A stretch of 64,000 nucleotides of DNA, taken from NCBI RefSeq assembly GCF_019320115.1, contig NC_089597.1, forward strand, positions 117,124,000 to 117,187,999. Reading direction: 5' to 3'. A program made the translations under genes and the position numbers. Shown here piece after piece: positions 43,970-54,175 of the stretch; within the stretch, counting starts at the first letter, position 1, and the number at the start of each line of letters is the position of its first letter. This DNA comes from Miscanthus floridulus (lineage: Eukaryota > Streptophyta > Magnoliopsida > Poales > Poaceae). A model generated the notes under the pieces. It searched no databases and was not told the origin of the DNA. It was given only the letters and a program-made list of their open reading frames with translations.

Positions 43970-44170
43970 TACTTAAGCGGAAAAAGGCGTAAGCACATTG
44001 TGGCAGGCCGAGATTACTCTAGTGGGGGTGCATCACAGTATGACTAATGAGTTAGAAACTGGTAGAATAACGTTTGCATGAACTATCTATTCAGTTAATC
44101 AGTTGTGCAGCTGGTGTTGTGCTTATCAATATCACAACAATGTACACAAGTATACAACATGATGAGGATG
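43970..44170 (+). repeat. CPSF30-tail repeat, copy 3
   Basis: agcggaaaaaggcgtaagca through aactggtagaataacgtttg to tacacaagtatacaacatga aligns with 18404-18575. It is the normal continuation of the duplicated CPSF30 flank. Confidence 0.75.
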
Positions 44171-44818
44171 GTTTATGGTAAAAATTTTTAGGGTTTAACA
44201 TATATGAAACACATATAATAAAAATACGCTCAGCCTGCACTGTATAGCACATTTCTTTTTACTCTTATTATTATTCTCGCATATTGTTTAAAGTGGTCAG
44301 CACGAAGGTGCTATATATGAATTATTTGGGTTTGTATATGCTCTCCCTACCCTTGCTTTGTCACTTCTGCAAGGTGTCTAGATACCTGTTCTCTTGCTTA
44401 GGCTTAAATAAAATTTTAATTCACTTTAAAGTGGTCGCCTGAATTGCTAGCCATAAGGACTCACAAGATTAAAAATATCGTCCGATCCTCCAACTCCAAC
44501 CCATAAGGACGATAATCTCCATGGGAAAAGGTTTGGCCGGCAGCCGGCTGGAAGCTGAAGGATTCCAGGATCTAGTAGTAGCACTGTGCTGACTGATGAA
44601 CAACCTATCAAAGCGAAGTATATACGACTGTCATCTTCCAACCAGCTGCCATTTGGAGGAGAGTGACGCTAATGTGCCAACTCTGTGTACTTACATCACA
44701 TTTGACAAGTCTGATTTGTGTTGCTCTTGCTCTAGTCTTCGTCTCGATCTGGTCAGTGAAATTTGACTGCTGGTTATTAATTCAAGCTAGATCCAGTGGC
44801 AAGTGCTACCTCTTCGAG
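44171..44818. other. Duplicated flank and upstream region of kinase copy 2
   Basis: Parallel to 18590-19805 of copy 1 (gcatattgtttaa, ctctccctacccttgcttt, accagctgccatttggagg). It lacks the poly-A insertion and hAT fragment of copy 1. No gene. Confidence 0.55.
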
Positions 44819-44825
44819 TATAAAT
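44819..44825 (+). promoter_or_regulatory. TATA box of kinase copy 2
   Basis: tataaat, 85 bp before the ATG at 44904, at the position of the copy 1 TATA box. Confidence 0.5.
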
Positions 44826-44903
44826 CAGGAGCACCACGAGTTGCCTTACCCTAAAACAAACACAGCCATCCCAGCAACAAATTCCAAAGCTCCCCCGACA
44901 GCA

Positions 44904-47900
44904 ATGGCGCTACTCCGGGAGTTGCTCTTGCTCACCTTCGTCTTGCTTGCATGTTCTCCTTGCTATGTCTCCACAAGCAACACCAACGACCATGGCGCGC
45001 TCATGTCGTTCAAGTCACACGTGAGCATGGACCCGTCGGGAGCCCTGGTGCAATGGGGCAACCTGTCTGTTCCCATGTGCCAGTGGCCCGATGTGGCATG
45101 CGGCTTGAAAGGAAGACTTGGCCGTGTGGTGGCGTTGAACCTCACCAGTCTCAACCTTGTTGGCACCATCACCACTGCGCTGGGCAACCTAACCTACTTG
45201 AGGCTGCTCGATCTTTGATTGAACCACTTCCATGGCATCATGCAACCAGAGCTTGGTAATCTTCGTGACCTTGAGACTCTTGTACTTGGACACAACTCCA
45301 TCCAAAGATACATTCAACCATCACTCATGAATTGCAGTCACCTTGTCGTCATCTCTCTTTATGGTAATATGTATGATACAGGGTGAAATACCAAGTGAGG
45401 TCAGCTCATTGCACAACCTTGCCTACCTCTACCTCGACGAAAATAGACTTACAGGAAAAATCCCTTCTAGCATTGGAAGCCTTGTGAGTCTAAAAGTGCT
45501 CGTCCTACAATTTAACAACTTAACAAGAGAAATCCCAACAGAGATAGGCAGCATTGTCAATCTCACCCGTTTATCTCTAGGTTTCAATCAGTTAACTGGA
45601 ACGATACCTGCTTCACTCGGAAACCTCTCAGCATTGACCCTTCTCAGTCTTCCAAGGAATGAACTGAAAGGAAGCATCCCACCACTGCAAGGCCTCTCTT
45701 CTCTCGGTGTACTAGAGTTGGGGGGAAACATGCTAGAAGGAACCATCCCTCCTTGGTTAGGAAACCTCTCTTCTCTAGTATCCATAGATCTCCAGAAAAA
45801 CGGTCTAGTGGGTCAAATCCCAGAATCGTTAGGATATCTTGAGCTTCTTAGAGAACTCTCTCATGGACAACAAACTTTCAGGCTTGATACCCCATTCCAT
45901 CGGAAACCTCCATGCCCTCAACAGACTCTATCTATATGGGAATAACCTAGAAGGATCTTTGCCTTATTCGATGTTCAACCCTTCTTCTCTCGAAATTTTG
46001 GAAATAGCTCTCAACAACTTGACTGGGATTTTCCCACCTGATACGGGCAGCAAGCTATTTAAAGTAAAATTGTTCTCCATATCATACAATCAATTTCATG
46101 GCGTGCTCCCAGTCCCATCATCCATATGCAATGCATCCATGCTTCAATATATTGCAATAAGAAGCACCTTCCTATCGGGAACAATTCCAGAGTGCTTAGC
46201 TCACCAAATGAACCTGTCTGCAGTGTTGCTTGTAGAAAATGAGTTTGAAGCAACAAATGATGCCGATTGGAGCTTCATGTCTAGTCTAACCAATTGTAGC
46301 AATATGAGGAAACTAGCTTTGAACTTCAACAAACTTAAAGGCGTGCTACCCAATTCAATTGCTAATTTTTCAATAGGAATGGAGTTTCTTAGCATAGAAG
46401 ACAACAAGATAACTGGAACAATACCGGAAGGAATAGGGAACCTCATCAACCTGGAGACACTTGGTATGGGTGAAAATATTCTTTTAGGCACAATTCCATC
46501 ACCTCTCGGCATCCTCAAGAAGGTGAATATATTATATTTATTAAATAACGCTTTCTCAGGACCCATCCCTGTAGCTCTAGGAAATCTGACAAAACTTACT
46601 AAGCCTTTTCTTAGTGGTAATCACACCAGTGGACCAATAACTTCAAGTCTCAAAAACTGTCCATTACAACTTTTGGATCTGTCTCACAATAATCTTTTTG
46701 GTTCAATACCTAAAGAACTTTTTTTCATATCAACATTGTCGATTTACATGAACCTTTCAGATAATTCCTTGTCAGGGACTTTCCCATCAGAACTGGGCAA
46801 TCTAAAAAATCTCAATGAAATTGATTTTTTCTAATAATAGGATTTCTAGTGAGATCCCAAACTCTGTCAGCGAGTGTCAAAGCCTGGTATATCTTAGTTT
46901 ATCTAAAAACATCATTCAAGGGACAATTCCAGTATCACTAGGAACTCTAAGGGGCCTCTTAAAGCTTGATCTTTCCTGCAACAATTTAGCTGGGACCATA
47001 GCTGAGACCCTTGCTAGATTATCAGGTATTTCTTCATTGGATCTCTCGTTCAACAAACTCCAAGGTAGAGTTCCGATCGATGGGGTATTTCAGAATGCAA
47101 TTGGAGTCTTAATCACTGGGAATGATGGTCTGTGTGGTGGTATCCCAGAACTGCTCGAACCACACCACCAAGAAGTCAGATCATAAAGTTGCCATAATAG
47201 TTTCCATATGCAGTGGATGTGTTTTTGTCACACTTGTATTTGCACTATCCATACTCCACCAAAAGAACCACAAGACAAAAGCAATAAACCTACAAAGGTC
47301 AATCTTGAGTGAGCAGTATGTGGGGATTTCCCTCGCTGAATTGGTCAATGCAACAAATGGTTTCGCATCTGAAAACCTCATCGGAGTAGGGAGCTTTGGA
47401 TCTGTGTACAAAGGAAAAATGACAGTAAATGGTCAGGATGCAATTGTCGCTGTTAAGGTTCTCAACCTCATGCAACGTGGCGCATCTCAAAGCTTTGTTG
47501 CAGAATGCAACACTTTAAGATGTGCTGGACATTGAAATATTGTAAAGATATTAACCGTCTGCTCAAGTATTGATTTTCAAGGACGTGACTTCATGGCCCT
47601 TGTCTATGAGTTTTTACCAAATGGAAATTTGGACCAATGGCTACACCAACATACTATGGAAGAAGATGGTGAACAGAAGTCACTAGAATTGATTGCAAGG
47701 CTACACATACAGCCTCGCTTGATTATCTACACCAACATAAGCCAACGCCAATTGTTCACTGTGATCTTAAGCCAAGCAATGTTCTCCTGGACTGTGACAT
47801 GGTTGCTCACGTTAGTGATTTTGGGCTAGCGTGGTTCTTGCATCAAGAGAAAGATGAATCAAGTGGCTGGGCATCAATGAGAGGATCAATTGGTTATGTA

Positions 47901-48570
47901 GCTCCAGGTATACTTCTATTTTATCTCTTCTAATTAATCCACAACGTAGGCTATAGCTGAAATTAAGACTTTATGGGTGTTTTATTTACTTAAATATCTA
48001 AACATAGCTAAACAATAGCTAAAATTTGAAGAATATGGAAGAGTTGAAATCTCTGAAATTTATAGGTAGACACTAAAATAAATAGGTAAACTTAGTGGTT
48101 TGGAAATGAACTTTCTACTAACATTACTGTATGAACATATATCAAAATTCTCCTTAAACAACTTTATTGAGAAGGTTTCCATATTGTTGGTTTCAGAGTA
48201 TGGGCTTGGCAATGAAGTCTCCACCCATGGTGATGTATACAACTTCGGCATACTGTTCCTGGAAATGTTTACTGGAAAAAGACCAATGGCCAATGAATTT
48301 GATGAAGCCATTGGGCTTAGAAACTATGTTCAAATGGGAGTGCCGGACAGAGTGAGCATTATTGTGGATCAACCGTTACTAACAGAGACAGATGAACGAA
48401 GCACCTCAAACTCCAGCAGTATTAGAGGCATGACAATTGCCTGCGTCGCTTCAATTCTGCAGGTTGGGATTTGCTGCTCAGATGAGACACCAACAGATCG
48501 CCCATCAATTGGAGATGCTCTAAAAGAGTTGCAAGCAATTAGGAAAGTTTCAGAAGCACCTCCGCCGTGA
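44904..48570 (+). pseudogene. LRR-XII receptor-like kinase copy 2 (uninterrupted by retroelements but frameshifted)
   Basis: Same family as copy 1. Signal peptide MALLRELLLLTFVLLACSPC, the LRR cap CQWPDVACG, about twenty LRRs, TM FVTLVFALSILH, kinase [24 protein letters not shown]; exon 2 48197-48570 after intron 47908-48196, ending SEAPPP. Lesions: TGA near 45218 (LDL-stop-LNHF), a frameshift near 45370, one near 45855, an extra T near 46832, a frameshift near 47185, TGA at 47533 (GH-stop-NIVK), and a small deletion in the ARLHI region before the catalytic loop. The non-RD HCD motif marks the pattern-recognition receptor class (established). About one kilobase per lesion indicates old pseudogenisation. 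Confidence 0.87.
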
Positions 48571-48664
48571 AGGGGGGCGTCATCAGTTAGCTGAAGTGTG
48601 AATTATTTCCCTAAGGATGGTAACTTGTTTCTACATGTGTTTGGTTTGTAAACCAGCTACATGA

Positions 48665-48815
48665 ATAGTTGAATGTTTCTCAGGCATCAAAGACAGTAGT
48701 AGCCCATCGTGGCTGGTTGAGATTATTGAGCTAGTGGTGTGTCATATATTTTTTTTTGAACATTTTGGTGTTTGTGTAAACATTGCACAAAAGCATGAAA
48801 CATGGTGAGGATGAG
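48665..48815 (+). repeat. CPSF30-tail repeat, copy 4
   Basis: atagttgaatgtttctcagg, gtggctggttgagattattgag and ctagtggtgtgtcat match the tail repeat. Follows the kinase copy 2 end just as copy 2 of the repeat follows kinase copy 1. Confidence 0.55.
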
Positions 48816-48833
48816 TGTCACACCCCAAAATTT

Positions 48834-49130
48834 TCAATTTTGGGTTGTGAATAGAAAACACCAAACAAAATGAATAGTTTTAATATTTGGATAAAATTAA
48901 CCAAGTTTAGTTTGAGCTAGCGTAAATTTAGTTATAGAGAAAATGTGAATTTTCAAGCTTTTCTGAATTAAATTGATGGGCTTTTGCTTGATGTGATGTT
49001 TGCTTGCTTCTTGATTATGTGTTGTGAGTGTGTAAAGTTTTCAAAACATGCTTACAAGGCTATCTTCTTTCAGCGGCTTGTCTCCATCATTTTTAGAATG
49101 AAATCTGTAAAATCTCAAAAAAAAAAGTAA
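48834..49130. mobile_element. Possible LTR fragment
   Basis: Starts tgtcacaccccaaaattttc with an immediate inverted word (aattttgggttgtga), the style of many grass Gypsy LTR ends. No partner LTR or right end was found. Low confidence. Confidence 0.3.
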
Positions 49131-49490
49131 AATCCTAAATAAATAAATATATAAATACTAACAAGCGAGTAGGCAGCCTCATGCTTGTATCACTAGTACG
49201 TGAGCGGCTGGATATTTCCACCAGATAGGAATGAATGGAAATAAGAAAAATAGAGGTGAAGAGATAAACTCCAACTGATATTTCTACTAGATAGACGGAT
49301 AGGAACGCACGGTAAGGATTAACTCTGAGCTGATTTTTCGGTCGGTCTGATCTTTTGACCATTTGCTGCGGGCGTCGTGCACTTCGACGCTAGTATAAAA
49401 CGCCCTGCCCCCTATCCCTCCAGACCGATTTTTTTTTTAATTTTAACATTTTTTTAAATATAATTTTAAATCTAACACTGTTGGATTTTT
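49131..49490. other. Intergenic
   Basis: AT-rich with no gene. Contains a diverged direct repeat (ggatatttccaccagatag / tgatatttctactagatag). Ends in T-rich tracts before the GC-rich block. Confidence 0.4.
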
Positions 49491-49922
49491 TTTAAAATTA
49501 ACACTTTTGGCCGCGCCTATTGCCCTGGCGCGGCCAAATGTCTGTGCCGCGCCATACATGGTGGCGCGGCAGAGGGCTGACGTGTCGTGGGCCGGCCTGG
49601 GGGACCGATGACGTGGCAAGTCCTGTCGCGCCACCGACCTTGGCGCGGCTGGACCAGATATATACCGCGTGCGAGCCCGCCCGCCCGCCCGCACCCCTGC
49701 CCTGCCCGCCCGCCCGAACGCCGCCGCCGCCAGCCACACGCGCCCCGCCGCCAGCGCCCTGCCTGCGGCTGCACGCGCCCGCCCGGCCTCGCCTCGCCCC
49801 GCCCGCGCCCGCACGGCCCGGCCTCGGCCGCTCGCCCACGCCGCGCCCGACCACTCCCGCCGCGCAGCGCCCTAGCCGGCCGCGCCACGAACGCCGACGC
49901 GTCAAGACCGCCCGCTCCTAAG
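49491..49922 (+). promoter_or_regulatory. GC-rich promoter and 5' UTR exon of the plant-mobile-domain gene
   Basis: Many copies of ggcgcggc in both orientations (about 49507-49645) precede a tatata box at 49659-49664. A C/G-rich leader ends in a donor aag|gtacct at 49922/49923. An intron 49923-50619 with acceptor AG at 50618-50619 connects it to the ATG at 50621. Frames within the leader on both strands are compositional. TATA box and intron are inferred. Confidence 0.4.
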
Positions 49923-50165
49923 GTACCTCCCTCTTGATTATATATTTTATTATTATTATCTAGTATAGTTAGTATTTTTTATATCCCTACGGTACCCTCA
50001 CGTGCCCTCGCAATCCTCGAGCGGCCGGCGCAGAAGCAAAAGAGTTGATGATGGTCTGCTAGTGCTAGCATTTCTAGGAGTATGTAGGGGCATCGAGGCT
50101 ATTTTCATTGAGTATTAGTGTCTTTGCGATATCTTATAACGACTATTGTTATGTGACGGATGAAG

Positions 50166-50424
50166 TACCCCTTCCATCCTAAATAAATGCACATCTCGCT
50201 TCCTGAAGTTAAATTTTTTAAAAAATTTGACCAAATTTATATAATAGCGTACTAATATTTATGATACATAATAGGTACTATTACATTAAGCATGGAGTAT
50301 ACTTTCGTAATAAACTTATTAGGAGATACAAATATTGATACCATGTTTTTAGTTTTGATCAAACTTAAACATATTTGATTACTCGAGAAGCAAGATGTGT
50401 ATTTATTTTGAGACGGAGGGATTA
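50166..50424. mobile_element. Stowaway-like MITE, 259 bp, in the mobile-domain gene intron
   Basis: Ends TAccccttccatcctaaat and ttttgagacggagggatTA at TA sites. AT-rich interior. Confidence 0.7.
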
Positions 50425-50620
50425 CTTGTAATTTTGGAACCAAAGTTTTATATGGATTGATTATGTATTTATTATCTAGTATAGTTAGGATTTTGGGTTT
50501 AGGGATTTAGGCTAGTTAGGTTAGTAAATTTGTTTGTGATATGTTTGTGAACTTACTAATGTTAACTTGAATTTTGTTAATTTGAATACTCTAACGCTTT
50601 GTTTATCCATTTGTAACAGG

Positions 50621-50707
50621 ATGGCCCCTCCCACGCAGCACCCGTTGTACCCTATTCTTGAGGTGGAGTACGACGACTAGCACCGAGCACACATCTTGAG
50701 TGACAAT
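50621..50707 (+). pseudogene. Plant mobile domain (PMD/MAIL-type) protein, first coding exon, split by the SIRE element
   Basis: Reads MAPPTQHPLYPILEVEYDD-stop-HRAHILSDN. The TAG at 50678-50680 is where a Gln would fit. This N-terminus is the one commonly seen on PMD proteins (labelled serine/threonine phosphatase 7 long form homologs) in grasses. The domain occurs both in host genes and inside transposons (established). The exon breaks at 50707, where the SIRE element begins, and resumes at 63705 in frame (gac aac gat gca gag). Confidence 0.6.
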
Positions 50708-51149
50708 TGAAAGCATCTAGGCCCCTAGTTGGGTTTCGGTGATTAATGACAATACATGATTACCGTGACTAACGTGTATTTTGCAGAAACAATTGAGTTA
50801 GGTCACGGTAATGGAGATTGATTGGGCAATCATGGTTCTCATGCCCCTACGATGGAAATCGTTTTGATTTTCAAAGGATGGACGACAAGGTTAAGGATGG
50901 ACTAGTTCTAAGTGTCGATTGGAGTTGGAGAGACACTTAGAGTAGTTTAGGACTTTGTTTTTTCCTTTGACCGTACTATTAAGGGGGGTATGAACGGGTA
51001 GCTTGACCTAGGTGAGTCTAGTGAGTTAGGTGTGGTAGACACTTATTAAAACTAGCACTAGGTAGCTCCACAACAGCCCTTTGATCCTATGGAGCAAACT
51101 TCATTCACATAAGGTCGAGAGTTGGAAGTGAATGGAGGGTCAAATACTG

Positions 51150-51545
51150 ACCGGACGCTGGCTTCGGTGTGATCGGACGCTGGCTCAGAGTCCGGTCAGT
51201 TCATTTGACCAAGGTGAAATCGTCTGGAAATGACCGGACGCTACGAGGTCATGGTACTGGACGCTGAGGGCCAGCGTCCGGTTAACTCCAGTAAGGTCCC
51301 AAAGAGGGAGAATCTTGATCGGACGTGTCCGGTCAATGCTGACCGAACGCTGATCAGGTTTCGGTTACTGACCGGACGCTGCTCAGCAAGTGACCGGACT
51401 CTAGAGGTCCAGCGTTCGGTTGACATTAGTAAGGTTCCAGTGAAGGGAAAACGTGACCGGACGCGTCCGGTCAACTCATAACCACTGGAGCTCAGGGTAT
51501 ACTGACCGGTGCGTCCGGTCAACATGACCGGAGCGTCCGGTCACC
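51150..51545 (+). repeat. Cluster of tgaccggacgctg / cagcgtccggtca words in LTR U3
   Basis: More than ten direct and inverted copies of a 9-13 bp word, spaced irregularly. The last ones form accggtgcgtccggtca and gaccggagcgtccggtca, just upstream of the TATA box. Same array at 62515-62945 and a diverged one at 57795-58105. Confidence 0.85.
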
Positions 51546-51583
51546 CCGTAGAGGCACATAACGGTTTGTTTTTCAGCCGGTGT

Positions 51584-51591
51584 TATAAATA
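51584..51591 (+). promoter_or_regulatory. SIRE LTR TATA box
   Basis: tataaata downstream of the motif cluster. Identical at 62982-62989 in the 3' LTR. Confidence 0.7.
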
Positions 51592-52097
51592 CAACCTCCG
51601 CTCGTGTGTGGGGGTACTTTTGCTCATTTCAACAGTTGAGAAACACCATAGAGAGTGCCAAGAAGAGCAAGGTCCTAGTGAGGTGATTGAGATTTGAGAA
51701 TCCCAAAGAGAGCCCTCATTAGTGAAGATCAAGAGTAGCAAAGTGTGCATCCACCTTCTCATTAGGCTTGTCGTGGTCAAGTGAGAGTTCGTGCTTGTTA
51801 CTCTTGGTGATCGTCATCACCTAGACGGTTTGGTGGTGATTGGGAGTTTGGTGATCATCCGGAGAGCTTGTGGATGACCCAACTCAAGTTGTGAGCGGTT
51901 GTGGGTGATTCACCGCGACGGAGTGTCAAAGAATCAACCCGTAGAGAGCACTTGATCCTTGCACGGATCAAGGGGGAGATACACCCTTACGCGGGTGCTC
52001 CAACGAGGACTAGTGGGGAGTGGCGACTCTCCGATGACTCGGCAAAACATCGCCGCGTTTCCTCTCCTCTCTTTACTTTGTGTATTTACTTTGAGCT

Positions 52098-54161
52098 AAT
52101 GAAGAATGTGCTAATGAAATATATTCACGTTTGAATGTTCTTGTAGAGGAAGTCAATGGGCTTGGACTCACTCAAATGCAACCATCCGATGTTGTAAGAA
52201 AGATCTTGAGTGTCCTCCCCATTGACAAATATGGGCATATTATGACCGTGCTACATCAAGGTGATCTTTCCACCGCTACACCGACACAAATCTTGGGAAA
52301 GATCAATGCTCATGAGATGTACATGCACATCACTCCACAAGATGGCTCATCCTCTACCAAGAAGAAAGATAAGGACTTAGCATTCAAAGCTAGCCAAGAG
52401 AAGGGCAAGGCAAGATTTGAGTATGAGAGCTCAAGTGATGATGAAGTTGATGATGAAAGTCTTGCTCTCATGGTGAAGAAGACCGTCAAGATGCTAAAGA
52501 AGCTCAACAAGAGTGGCATCAAGTTTGATGGCAAGAAGAAGTTCTTCACAAGCTCTAAAAGGAAGCCAATCTCCGAGATGGATTGCTACAATTGTGGAGA
52601 ACTTGGTCATCTAGCTCACCAATGCACAAAGCCTAAGAAAGACAAGTTCAAGAACAAGAACAAGGGCAAGAAAGATGACTCAAGCAATAAAGATGAAGAT
52701 GAGAAGAAAAAGAACAAGTCATACAAGAAGAGAGATGGCAAGAAGAAGAATTTCCACAAGAAGAAGAGTGGAAATGCTTACATCATCGGTGATTGGCTCA
52801 TGTACATTGATTCATCTAGTGAATCATCCGATGATGAAAGTGACAACGAGAAGGTGGCCGCCATTGCTATTGACTCATCATCTTTACCGCCACCACCGCC
52901 ATCATCCTCTACACACCTATGCCTTATGGCCAAGGGTGAACGCAAGGTATCACATGATGATGATAGTAGTGGTGATGATCATGCTCATAATGATGATAGT
53001 GATAGTGATAGCGATGATGAATATGAGTCACCTACTTATGATGATCTTGCTAAATTACTAAAGAAATACACTAAGATCATTATAAAGACTAGAGCTAAAA
53101 ATGAAAAGCTTGAGATTAAGAATGATTCTCTTTTAGCTAAATGTGAGATAGCCGAAAAGGCTAGTGTTGAGCTTAGAGAAGCAAATGATGCTATGTCATC
53201 CAAACTCAAGGAGCTCAAATCTTATAAGAAAGAGCTTAAAGATAAACATGATAAACTTGAGTGGGTGCACAAAGAGCTCATCACTAGCCATAACAAGCTA
53301 AAAGATGAATATACTACTCTCAAGATTAATCATGACAATCTTATTATTGTTCAAGAGTTTTTACCTAATGAGCCACATGATGCTACTAACGATGTTGTTA
53401 AGATTGATATAGCTACATCATGTGATGATTTAATTGATGAGAGCATTGAGCAAGGATCTAGTGGCAAAGGCAAGCAAGTGGTTGAGTGCAATGACTATGA
53501 TGAGTATGTCAAGCTCAAGCATGACAATGAAAAGCTAAAGAAAGAGTTTGAAGAGTTCAAAACCCACAACACCATTGTGCTAGAAACTCTTGATCATGAT
53601 GGAAACTTGATTCTTGAGAATGAGAAGCTAAAAGAAGAAAACAAGAAACTCAAGGAAGAAAGAAACAAGGTTGCACTCAAGGAAGATAAAAGTAGTGATG
53701 CACTCAAGGAAGAGAACAAGAAGCTCAAGTTGGAAAAAGAGAATCTCAAGATTGGATTGAGCAAGTTCACTAGAGGCAAATATCTTCAAAGTGAGCTCCT
53801 AATGAACACTGTCGTGAAGATAGATAGAAGTGGCATTGGGTACATGGCAAACAAAGAGAAGAAGGCTCAAGCTCAACAACAATAATCAAAGCCAAAGCCA
53901 AAGCCAAAGAGATGCTTTGAGTGTGGACAAGAAGGCCACTTTGCTCATGAGTGTCAAACTCCACCACCACAACCCTTGCCCAAGCATGCTAGACCCTTTG
54001 CCATCAATGCTCACTACATGCTTAGAAAGGATTCTAGTGAAAAGATGAAAGTGATGTTCTTAGGACCTCCAAATAAGAATAGGCCTAAGAAAATTTGGGT
54101 TGCAAAGTCACTTGTTGAGAAGGTGAAGGACCCTCAACAAGTTTGGGTTCTTAAAGCTTGA
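52098..54161 (+). pseudogene. SIRE gag (N-terminally deleted)
   Basis: Joined directly to the broken LTR. It retains the capsid-like MQPSDVVRKILSVLPIDKYG, a zinc knuckle CYNCGELGHLAHQC, a Lys/Asp-rich linker, a long coiled coil rich in KLKEENKKL, and a second knuckle CFECGQEGHFAHEC. A TAA at 53883-53885 in a Gln run (QAQQQ-stop-SKPKPK) separates the second knuckle. The frame is the same on both sides. It ends at 54159-54161, and pol lies in another frame. Confidence 0.88.
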
Positions 54162-54175
54162 TCTCTTGTGTGTAG

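Larger units (their letters stand above)
50708..52097 (+). repeat. SIRE 5' LTR, 3'-truncated
   Basis: Aligns with the 3' LTR from its start to tatttactttgag (about 52097). The last ~235 bp of LTR, the PBS and the start of gag are deleted. Contains the GTCCGGTCA motif cluster at 51150-51545 and a TATA box at 51584-51591. Confidence 0.9.

Noticed and set aside
49498..49937. Overlapping GC-rich frames of 120-135 codons on both strands
   Set aside because: Composition-driven (Ala/Arg/Pro/Gly), present in all frames at once. The region reads better as promoter and 5' UTR of the mobile-domain gene.
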